Assembly (NCBI GenBank): GCA_035507915.1
Contig: DATJNS010000168.1
Span: forward strand, 1 to 48,605
Direction of reading: 5' to 3'
Length of the DNA stretch: 48,605 bases
From: JACQAI01 sp035507915
GTDB lineage: Bacteria > Pseudomonadota > Alphaproteobacteria > Elsterales > Elsteraceae
Of the stretch, positions 24,085 through 30,772 are shown in pieces. Below the pieces are notes generated by a model. That model did no database searches. It saw nothing but the letters and a program-made list of their open reading frames with translations, and was not told the origin of the DNA. How positions within the stretch are numbered: position 1 is the first letter of the stretch; each line of letters starts with the position of its first letter. Position numbers and translations under genes: made by a program.

Positions 24085-24609
24085 TTGAGCCAGAGTCTGG
24101 GGGAACAACTGCTCGGGCTGCTGCCCCGGCTCGGGCGCTTCGCGCGCGGGCTCACAGGCTCGGTCGAGGATGCCAACGATCTGGTTCAGGCGGCTTGTCA
24201 ACGTGCGCTCGAGCGTGAGCACCAGTGGATGCCCGGCACCCGGCTCGACAGCTGGATGTTCCGCATCCTGCGCACGATGTGGATCGACGAGCTGCGCGGC
24301 CGCAAGGTTCGGCAGGGCCGCGGCGTGGTCGACGCCGAGGAGGAGATCGTGGTCGACGGCGCGCGCGTGATCGAGGCTCGCTTGGGGCTCGACGCCGTCC
24401 GCCGGGCGGTCGCGCTGCTGCCCGACGCGCAGCGCGAGGTGCTGTTGCTGGTGTGCGTCGAGGGCCTGTCCTATCGCGAGGCTGCGGAAACGCTGGGCCT
24501 GCCGATGGGAACCGTGATGAGCCGGTTGGCGCGCGCGCGGCTCGCGATCGTGCGGCTGACCGAGGACCACAAGAGCGACGAGCGCTCGAACGTGGTCCGG
24601 TGGAGCTGA
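24085..24609 (+). CDS. ECF sigma-70 family RNA polymerase sigma factor
   Basis: This is an extracytoplasmic-function sigma factor of 174 residues. Region 2 spans about residues 10-85 (ANDLVQAACQRALEREHQWMPGTRLDSWMFRILRTMWIDELR). Region 4 spans about 108-160 (LLPDAQREVLLLVCVEGLSYREAAETLGLPMGTVMSRLARAR), with its helix-turn-helix. It starts with TTG behind GGAGGGGAGAAGG. The following gene encodes a single-pass membrane anti-sigma factor, so release on an envelope signal is likely. The target genes are unknown. A GGAAT-CGTT motif upstream suggests autoregulation. It stands at the left edge of the accessory block. Confidence 0.92.
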   Translation: MSQSLGEQLLGLLPRLGRFARGLTGSVEDANDLVQAACQRALEREHQWMPGTRLDSWMFRILRTMWIDELRGRKVRQGRGVVDAEEEIVVDGARVIEARLGLDAVRRAVALLPDAQREVLLLVCVEGLSYREAAETLGLPMGTVMSRLARARLAIVRLTEDHKSDERSNVVRWS

Positions 24610-24614
24610 GGGAG

Positions 24615-25382
24615 ATGACGGAGCTCGACGACACCACCCTGGTCGCCTACGTCGACGGCGAGCTCGACGCAGCCACCGCGCGCGAGGTCGAGCGCGCGCT
24701 GGAGACCTCGCCGGCGGCACGCAACACGGTCGCCCAGCTGCGCACCAGCGCCGCGCTGGTGCGCGCGGCGTTCGCCGACGCGCTGCACGAGCCGCCGCCC
24801 GCCGGGCTGGTCGCCCGGCTGCGCGCCACGCCGCACCGCCGCTGGTCGGCGCGCCAGTGGCTGCCGATCGCCGCGTCGATCGCGCTGGTGGTCGGCCTCG
24901 GTGCCGGCGCGCTCGCCATGCGCGCGGTCCAGCGGACCGCGGCGGTGGATCGGACGACCGAGCGCCTGGTCGCCGACGTCGCCGACTATCACCGGGTCTA
25001 CGCGCGCGAGCAGCGTCATCTGGTCGAGGTCGGCGCCAACGAGACGCCGCATCTCGAGGACTGGCTCGGCAAGCGGCTGAACGGTCCCCTGCAGATCCCC
25101 GACCTCCAGAAGCTCGGCCTGACGTTCCGCGGCGGCCGCCTGCTCACCTTCGAAGGCCGCCCGATGGCCGAGCTGATCTACACGCCGGCCGACGGTCCGG
25201 CGGTCGGGCTGTGCATCACCTTCGCCTCCTCCGGCATGAGCGGCGCCGCGACCGAGCAGCGCGGCGACTTGACGATCCGCCACTGGGTGGACGACGGCTA
25301 CGTCTATTCGGTGGTCGGCTGGGCCGACGATCGGCGCATCCAGACCATCGCCGAGGCGGTTCGCGCACAGCTGCATTTGTGA
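24615..25382 (+). CDS. Membrane anti-sigma factor
   Basis: This is the probable anti-sigma partner of the preceding gene, 255 residues. The N-terminal cytoplasmic part (about 1-70) has the ELDDTTLVAYVDGELDAATAREVERAL helix typical of anti-sigma domains, but no zinc-binding His/Cys set. One membrane helix follows (LPIAASIALVVGLGAGALAM, about 77-97). The C-terminal 155 residues are predicted periplasmic, with GGRLLTFEGRPMAELIYTPADG and a VVGWADDRRIQTIAEAVR end. This resembles a common alphaproteobacterial anti-sigma type. The ATG is 5 bases after the sigma stop. GTG 24600, overlapping it, is an alternative start. Confidence 0.85.
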   Translation: MTELDDTTLVAYVDGELDAATAREVERALETSPAARNTVAQLRTSAALVRAAFADALHEPPPAGLVARLRATPHRRWSARQWLPIAASIALVVGLGAGALAMRAVQRTAAVDRTTERLVADVADYHRVYAREQRHLVEVGANETPHLEDWLGKRLNGPLQIPDLQKLGLTFRGGRLLTFEGRPMAELIYTPADGPAVGLCITFASSGMSGAATEQRGDLTIRHWVDDGYVYSVVGWADDRRIQTIAEAVRAQLHL

Positions 25383-25431
25383 CATGCTCCGATGCCATGG
25401 TTTGCTTGAGCGCCTGATCGATTACGCAACT

Positions 25432-25453
25432 CGGACGGCCGCGCGGCCGTCCG
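25432..25453. repeat. 22-bp perfect GC-rich palindrome
   Basis: Each half reads CGGACGGCCGC and the sequence equals its own reverse complement. It lies between the anti-sigma stop and the ribosome binding site of the dienelactone-hydrolase-like gene. It could be a strong RNA stem (terminator or leader structure) or a protein site. There is no T-run. Confidence 0.6.
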
Positions 25454-25473
25454 GTCAAAATGAAGGGGGTCTC

Positions 25474-26331
25474 ATGGACGACGCTCGTTCGCGCCTCGCA
25501 CCGGCCGATCTGACCCGGCGCGGTTTCTTCGTCACCTCGATCGGCGCCGGCTTCGCCGCCGCGGTGCAGCCGGTCTGCGCCGAGACCATGATCATGACGG
25601 ACACCGACGGCCTGACCGCCGGCATGGTCGAGGTGCCCGCCGCCGACCGCGGCATTCCGGCCTATCGCGCGATGCCGGCCAAGGGCCACGGCCATCCCAC
25701 CGTGCTGGTCGTCCAGGAGGTCTTCGGCCTCCACGAGCACATCAAGGACATCTGCCGCCGGCTCGCCAAGGACGGCTACTGCGCGGTCGCGCCGGACCTG
25801 TATGTGCGCCAAGGCAGCACCTTGCAGATGACGGACCTCAAGGAAATCCTGGCGTTCGTCGGCAAGGTGCCCGATGCCCAGGTGCTCGGCGACCTCGACG
25901 CGTCGTTGCGCTGGGCCGGCAAGAACGGCGGCGACGCCTCGAAAGCCGTGATCACCGGCTTCTGCTGGGGCGGCCGCATCGTGTGGCTCTACGCGGCGCA
26001 CAATCCGAAGCTGAAGGCCGGCGTCGCCTGGTACGGCCCCATCGCGCGCCCAGCCGACCCGCTCCACCCGAAGCACCCGATCGACATCGCGTCGAGCCTG
26101 AAGGTGCCGGTGCTCGGGCTTTACGGCGGGCAGGATGCGAGCATTCCGCTCGACACGATCGAGCAGATGCGCAAAGCGGTACCGGCGAACTGCGATATCG
26201 TGATCTATCCCAACGCGCCGCACGGCTTCAACGCGGACTACCGGCCGAGCTACCGGGCGGACGCCGCGCTCGACGGCTGGCGCCGCATGCTCACCTGGTT
26301 CAAGACCCACGGCGCCGCCGCCATCGCATAG
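25474..26331 (+). CDS. Dienelactone-hydrolase-family protein with Tat signal
   Basis: This is an alpha/beta hydrolase of 285 residues. Residues 14-22 (TRRGFFVTS) plus the hydrophobic GAGFAAAVQ form a twin-arginine signal, so it is probably exported folded. The catalytic triad is C164 (GFCWGG), D221 (GGQDASI) and H250 (APHGF). The VLVVQEVFGLHEHIKDICRRLA segment with the active-site glutamate matches dienelactone hydrolase. True DLH opens lactone intermediates of chloroaromatic breakdown in the cytoplasm; the exported group has broad or unknown esterase roles. The ATG follows AAGGGGG by 5 bases. The stop TAG is where the next gene appears to have lost its start. Confidence 0.88.
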   Translation: MDDARSRLAPADLTRRGFFVTSIGAGFAAAVQPVCAETMIMTDTDGLTAGMVEVPAADRGIPAYRAMPAKGHGHPTVLVVQEVFGLHEHIKDICRRLAKDGYCAVAPDLYVRQGSTLQMTDLKEILAFVGKVPDAQVLGDLDASLRWAGKNGGDASKAVITGFCWGGRIVWLYAAHNPKLKAGVAWYGPIARPADPLHPKHPIDIASSLKVPVLGLYGGQDASIPLDTIEQMRKAVPANCDIVIYPNAPHGFNADYRPSYRADAALDGWRRMLTWFKTHGAAAIA

Positions 26332-27091
26332 CGGTCGCTTCGCCAGCATCCTGATCACCGGCGCCTCGAGCGGCATCGGCGAGGCGCTGGCGCTCGTCTA
26401 CGCGCGCCCGGGCGCGCGCCTGGTGCTGACCGGGCGCGACGCGGCACGGCTCGCCGCGGTCGAGCGGGCGTGCGCCGCGCGTGGCGCCGCGGCCGTCGGC
26501 ACGGCGATCGACGTCACCGATGGCGCGGCGATGCGCGCGTTCGTGACGCGCACGGACGACGAGGCGCCGTTCGACCTCGTGATCGCGAACGCGGGCATCT
26601 CGGCCGGCACCGGCGCGGGCGAGGAGAGCGAGGCGCAGCTGCGCGCGCTCACCGACGTCAACGTGACGGGCGTGATCAACACGGTCGCGCCGCTCCTGCC
26701 GCGTCTGCGCGCGCGCGGGCGCGGCCAGGTCGCGCTGATGAGCTCGCTCGCGAGCTTCCGCGGCATCGCCGGCGCGCCGGGGTACTGCGCCAGCAAGGCA
26801 TGGGTGCGCGTCTACGGCGAGGCGCTGCGCGGCGATCTCGCCGCGTGCGGGGTCGGCGTGTCGGTGATCTGCCCGGGCTTCGTGCGCTCGCGCATGACCG
26901 CGGTCAACCGGTTCCCGATGCCGTTCCTGATGGACGGCGAGCGCGCCGCGCGCATCATCGCGCGCGGCATCGCGGCCAACCGCGGCCGCATCGCCTTCCC
27001 GCTTCCGATGGCGTTCGGCAGCTGGCTGCTCGCCGCGCTGCCGATCGCGCTGACCGACCGCATGCTGCGCCACCTGCCGCGCAAGGCCTGA
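26330..27091 (+). CDS. SDR-family oxidoreductase with no canonical start codon
   Basis: This is a classical short-chain dehydrogenase of about 253 residues. The cofactor motif is ITGASSGIGEAL, then NAGIS, catalytic SSLASFRG with serine, and GYCASKAW with Tyr and Lys. A C-terminal membrane-like stretch follows (AFGSWLLAALPIALTDRML). The frame is open from the stop at 26201-26203, yet no ATG, GTG or TTG occurs before GTG 26423, which is after the cofactor motif. The sequence at 26327-26334 reads CATAGCGG. One added G would give CATGAGCGG, an ATG that overlaps the hydrolase stop as ATGA and starts MSGRFASILITG. So there is either a one-base deletion (broken gene) or a sequencing error. The listed start marks the frame, not a codon. 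Confidence 0.65.
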   Translation, partial: SGRFASILITGASSGIGEALALVYARPGARLVLTGRDAARLAAVERACAARGAAAVGTAIDVTDGAAMRAFVTRTDDEAPFDLVIANAGISAGTGAGEESEAQLRALTDVNVTGVINTVAPLLPRLRARGRGQVALMSSLASFRGIAGAPGYCASKAWVRVYGEALRGDLAACGVGVSVICPGFVRSRMTAVNRFPMPFLMDGERAARIIARGIAANRGRIAFPLPMAFGSWLLAALPIALTDRMLRHLPRKA

Positions 27092-27095
27092 GCCG

Positions 27096-28112
27096 TCAGT
27101 CGATCTTGATCTTGGCGGCCTTGATCACGACGGCCCATCGCGCGATCTCGTCGTGGATCTTGGCTTCCAACGTCTCGGGGCTGCTCGCGACCGTGGTGGC
27201 GCCGAGATCGGCGAGCCGCGCCGCCACGGCGGGATCGCGCAGGCCGGCGACGATCTCCTGGTTGAGCCGGGCCACGATGTCGGGCGGCGTATGCGCCGGC
27301 GCCACGATGGCGAACCAGGCGGTCGACTCGAAGCCCGGGAAGCCGCTCTCGATCAAGGTCGGCACGTCGGGCAGCGCGGGCGAGCGCGCGGCGCTGCCGA
27401 CCGCCAGCGCGCGCAGCTTGCCGGCGCGCACGAAGGGCAGCGACGACACCAGGTTGTCGAACATGAAATCGACGTTGCCGGCGAGCAGGTCGTTGAGCGC
27501 CGGCATGGTGCCCTTGTAGGGCACGTGGATGACATCGATGCCGGCGCGCAGCTTGAGGAGCTCGGCGGCCAGGTGGCTGGTCGTGCCGTTGCCTTGCGAG
27601 GCGAAGTTGAGCTGCCCCGGATGCGCCTTGGCGACGGCGATCAGCTCGGCGAGCGACTGCACCGGCGTGCGCGGGTTGGCGGGGTTGATCTGGATCAGGT
27701 TGGGCACCTCGGCCAACAGGCTGATCGGCGCGAAGTCCTTCACCGGATCGAACGGCAGGTCGCGATAGAGACTTACATTGGTGCTGAGCGGCGGCGAGGC
27801 GGTGACGAGCAGCGTGTAGCCGTCGGGCTCGGCCTTGGCGACGAGTTCGGCGCCCACGTTGCCCCCGGCGCCGGGACGATTGTCGGTCGTGACCGCTTGG
27901 CCCCACGCGTCGTGCAGCTTGGCGGCGAGCATGCGCCCGAGGATGTCGACCGTGCCGCCCGGGGGAAACGCCACGACGATGCGGATCGCCCGGCTCGGAT
28001 AGCTCTGCGCCGCCGCCGGCGCGCCGCCCGCGAGCGGCGCCAGTGCCATGAATGCCGCGGCGGTCGCGCGCAGAAGCCGCGGCGCGAGCCGGCCCGCGCG
28101 CCGCGGGACCAT
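27096..28112 (-). CDS. TctC/Bug-family tripartite tricarboxylate transporter binding protein
   Basis: This is a periplasmic solute-binding protein of 338 residues. The signal peptide includes ATAAAFMALAPLAGGAPAAA, with cleavage before QSYPSRAIRIVV. The IVVAFPPGGTVDILGRMLA and NRPGAGGNVGAELVAKA stretches are the family's ligand loops, followed by the HVPYKGTMPALNDLLAG segment. Such proteins feed TctAB transporters or act alone, binding carboxylates, amides or aromatic acids. No TctA or TctB gene is in the window. The ATG at 28112 or the GTG at 28118 may be the start. It lies 16 bases after an SDR gene on the same strand, suggesting cotranscription. Confidence 0.92.
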   Translation of the reverse strand: MVPRRAGRLAPRLLRATAAAFMALAPLAGGAPAAAQSYPSRAIRIVVAFPPGGTVDILGRMLAAKLHDAWGQAVTTDNRPGAGGNVGAELVAKAEPDGYTLLVTASPPLSTNVSLYRDLPFDPVKDFAPISLLAEVPNLIQINPANPRTPVQSLAELIAVAKAHPGQLNFASQGNGTTSHLAAELLKLRAGIDVIHVPYKGTMPALNDLLAGNVDFMFDNLVSSLPFVRAGKLRALAVGSAARSPALPDVPTLIESGFPGFESTAWFAIVAPAHTPPDIVARLNQEIVAGLRDPAVAARLADLGATTVASSPETLEAKIHDEIARWAVVIKAAKIKID

Positions 28113-28128
28113 CGTCACGTCGGCGCCG

Positions 28129-28911
28129 TCACAGCACCGGCGAGCGGCCGCCGTCGACGTTGATCGACGTGCCGGTGACGTACGAGCCGGCGTCGGACGC
28201 CAGGAAGCACGCCATGTTGGCGAACTCCTCGGCGGCGCCCATGCGGCCGAGCGGCACGCCGGCGCCCTTCTGGCGGATGAATTCCTCGAGCGAGATGTTG
28301 GAGCCGGCGTTGCGGTGCTGGCGCACCACCTGGTCGCTGACGATGATGCCGACGTGCAGCGCGTTGACCAGCACGTTGTGCGGCGCGCCCTCGTTGGCCA
28401 GCACCTTGGTGAGCGCCATGCCGGCGGCGCGCGACACCGAGGTCGGCGCGCTGCCCGCCGCCGGCACCTTGGCGCCGATATTGAGCACGTTGATGATGCG
28501 GCCCCAGCGGCGCTGCTTCATCTGCGGGAACGCGAGACGGGCGAACCGGATCGCGGCGAACAGCTTGAGGTCGAGGTCGGCCTGCCAGATCTCGTCGGTG
28601 ATCTCCTCGAACTTGCCGGTCTGCGACTGGCCGGCGTTGTTGATCAGGATGTCGACCTTGCCGAGCTCCTTCACCACGGCGTCGAAGCCGCGCTGGACGT
28701 CGCCCGCCTTCGCGACGTCGCAGGCGATCGCCGCGACCTTGCCCTTGGCGGTCGCCTTGATGACCGCCTTGGCCTCGTCGAGCGCGCCCTGGTTGCGCGC
28801 GACGATCGCGACGTCGGCGCCCGAGGCGGCGAACTTCGACGCCATCGCCAGCCCGAGCCCCTTGCTGCCGCCGGTGATCAGCGCGCTGCGTCCGTCGAGT
28901 CGAATTTCCAT
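28129..28911 (-). CDS. SDR-family protein with altered active site
   Basis: This is a Rossmann-fold SDR of 260 residues. The cofactor motif ITGGSKGLGLAM and the NNAGQS motif are intact, but the catalytic region reads VLNIGAKVPAAGSAPTSVSRAAGMALTK. SVSRA stands where YxxxK is expected, so the tyrosine and lysine are replaced. The C-terminus has the usual VTGTSINVDGGRSPVL. Other bacterial SDRs share this TSVSRAAG form, which points to a distinct subgroup rather than decay. It lies upstream of the TctC-type gene on the same strand. Substrate and activity are unknown. Confidence 0.87.
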   Translation of the reverse strand: MEIRLDGRSALITGGSKGLGLAMASKFAASGADVAIVARNQGALDEAKAVIKATAKGKVAAIACDVAKAGDVQRGFDAVVKELGKVDILINNAGQSQTGKFEEITDEIWQADLDLKLFAAIRFARLAFPQMKQRRWGRIINVLNIGAKVPAAGSAPTSVSRAAGMALTKVLANEGAPHNVLVNALHVGIIVSDQVVRQHRNAGSNISLEEFIRQKGAGVPLGRMGAAEEFANMACFLASDAGSYVTGTSINVDGGRSPVL

Positions 28912-29030
28912 GGCGGGTTTCCTCGGGTTCAGGTTGGAGGGGGCCGACGACGACCGGCCGAAGTGTAACCATGGTTCTTCGCGCTTTGCACCTGTCTCCC
29001 GGCCGATGCCCGGGCTACCATCGGCACGGC

Positions 29031-29864
29031 ATGAACCGCCTGCCCCCGCGGCCGATCACCGACGATGAGCACGCCGCCTACGCGCGCGACGGCGTGATCG
29101 CGCTCGCCGGCATGTTCGACGCCGACTGGATCGCGCGCCTCAACGCCGCGATCGAGCGCGACCTCGTGCGGCCGAGCGCGATGGCGACCGACTTCAACGC
29201 GCCCGGCACGCCCGGCCGGTTCTTCGGCGACATGTTCATGTGGACCTGGGACGACGACTTCCGCGCCGTGATCTTCGACTCGCCGGCGCCGGCGATCGCC
29301 GCCGCGCTGATGCGCGCCGCGCGCGTGAATTTCTTCTACGACCAGCTGTTCGTGAAGGAGCCCGGGACGACCAAGCCCACGCCGTGGCACCAGGACCAGC
29401 CCTATTGGGCGGTCGCCGGCGATCAAGTCTGCAGCGTATGGATCGCGCTCGACGCGATCTCCGAGGCTGCCGGCGCGGTCGAGTACGTCGCCGGCTCGCA
29501 TCGATGGCAGCGTCGCTTCCGTCCGGTCGCGTTCCGCGAGGGCAATCACAACGACCGGCGCTACCAACAGTCCGATCTCGAGCCGGTGCCGGACATCGAA
29601 GCCGCGCGCGGGCGCTACGACATCCGCAGCTGGCCGATGGCGCCCGGCGACTGCCTGGTGTTCCATGCCATGATCATGCACGGCGCACCGGGCAACACGA
29701 CGCGCGGGCGGCGGCGCGGCCTGGCGCTGCGCTTCACCGGCGACGACGCGCGCTACGATCCGCGGCCGGGCACCTTCCAGATGATCCGGGAGCCCGACCT
29801 GGCGCTCGGCGCGCCGATGGAGTGCGATCTGTTTCCGCGCGTCTGGCCGCGCGAGCCGGCATGA
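29031..29864 (+). CDS. PhyH-family 2-oxoglutarate-dependent dioxygenase
   Basis: This is a non-haem iron oxygenase of the phytanoyl-CoA dioxygenase family, 277 residues. It begins RPITDDEHAAYARDGVIAL, the usual opening. The iron ligands are in TPWHQDQPYW (HxD) and IMHGAPGNTTRGRRRGLALRF, where the last arginines would hold 2-oxoglutarate. Family members hydroxylate fatty acyl chains, ectoine and other metabolites. The ATG at 29031 is chosen because the conserved domain begins there. Its stop overlaps the start of the crotonase gene by 4 bases (ATGA), so the two products are probably made together and may act on a shared acyl-CoA. Confidence 0.9.
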   Translation: MNRLPPRPITDDEHAAYARDGVIALAGMFDADWIARLNAAIERDLVRPSAMATDFNAPGTPGRFFGDMFMWTWDDDFRAVIFDSPAPAIAAALMRAARVNFFYDQLFVKEPGTTKPTPWHQDQPYWAVAGDQVCSVWIALDAISEAAGAVEYVAGSHRWQRRFRPVAFREGNHNDRRYQQSDLEPVPDIEAARGRYDIRSWPMAPGDCLVFHAMIMHGAPGNTTRGRRRGLALRFTGDDARYDPRPGTFQMIREPDLALGAPMECDLFPRVWPREPA

Positions 29865-30676
29865 GCACGGGTGACGAGAGCGCGCGAATGCGCGCGGGTG
29901 ACGATGTCACGGTCGTGCGCGAGGGCGCCGTGGCGTGGCTCACGCTCGACCGCCCGGACGACGACAACCGCCTGACCGAGGCTGCGCTCGCGCGCCTGCA
30001 GGCGATCGCCGCCGAGCTCGCGGACGCGCGCGACGTCAACGTCGTCGTGATCCGCGGCCGCGGCGACGCGGTCTTCTCGATGGGCATCCTCAACCCGACG
30101 ATCCGCGCCGCGCTCGCCAAGGACGACGTGCTGCGGGTCGTGTTCCTGGCCAACACGGTGTTCGACGCGATCGAGGCCCTGCCCCAGATCGTGATCGCCG
30201 GGCTCAACGGCGCGCTGCGCGCGGGCGCGGTCGAGCTGGCGCTGGCCTGCGACATCCGGGTGGCGGCGGCGCATGCCCGGCTGGCGATGCCGGAGGCCAA
30301 GTGGGGCGGCTTCCCCGGCGCCGGCGCGCCGGTGCGGCTGCCCGGACTAGTCGGACGCGGGCGCGCCCTCGAGCTGATCGCCACCGGCCGCGAGATCGAC
30401 GCCGACGAGATGGCGCGCATCGGCCTGGTCGAGCACGTCTACCCGTCGGCCGGGTTCGAGGCGGCGCTGCGGCGACTGGCGGCGGACATCGCCGCCAGCG
30501 GACCGCTCGCGACCCGCGGCGCCAAGCGGATCGTGCGGGTGCGCGACGAGCCGGGCCGCCGCGCCGCGCGCGAGCTGTCGGACGCCCTGCGCGCCGCGCT
30601 GGAATGGAGCCAGGACGTCGAGGAGGGGATGGCGGCGCATCGGGAAGGCCGGGTGGCCAAATTCACCGGCCGTTGA
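29861..30676 (+). CDS. Enoyl-CoA hydratase/isomerase family protein
   Basis: This is a crotonase-fold protein of 271 residues acting on acyl-CoA thioesters. The strand-turn AWLTLDRPDDDNRLTEAAL starts the fold. Both glutamates that catalyse hydration in the family are in place: GALRAGAVELALACD and ARLAMPEAKWGGFPGAG. The oxyanion-hole glycine is probably the one before AVEL. The exact reaction (hydration, isomerisation or cleavage) is not determined. It overlaps the PhyH gene by 4 bases. The TGA stop is followed by an unusually AT-rich gap. Confidence 0.9.
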   Translation: MSTGDESARMRAGDDVTVVREGAVAWLTLDRPDDDNRLTEAALARLQAIAAELADARDVNVVVIRGRGDAVFSMGILNPTIRAALAKDDVLRVVFLANTVFDAIEALPQIVIAGLNGALRAGAVELALACDIRVAAAHARLAMPEAKWGGFPGAGAPVRLPGLVGRGRALELIATGREIDADEMARIGLVEHVYPSAGFEAALRRLAADIAASGPLATRGAKRIVRVRDEPGRRAARELSDALRAALEWSQDVEEGMAAHREGRVAKFTGR

Positions 30677-30772
30677 CGTTAAATAAAAACGATATGAAAA
30701 ATGTCGACGATTTCTTAAGCAAAATGACTACCTTAGTGTGACCGGCGTCACGGCGCTGCCGCGGGGGATTGT
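30677..30772. promoter_or_regulatory. AT-rich intergenic region upstream of the RND pump gene
   Basis: About 60 bases (30677-30735) are roughly one-third G+C, in sharp contrast with the surroundings. They are followed by a 5-bp inverted repeat, GTGAC-CGGC-GTCAC (30738-30751). A TTGACG overlapping the crotonase stop is a possible -35, but I could not place a convincing -10 at the right distance. The region probably holds the promoter of the pump and a regulator site, or marks a junction of foreign DNA. Confidence 0.4.

Noticed and set aside
25384..25473. Earlier ATG for the dienelactone-hydrolase-like protein
   Set aside because: It would put 30 residues before the Tat motif and read through the perfect palindrome; ATG 25474 has a strong ribosome binding site.
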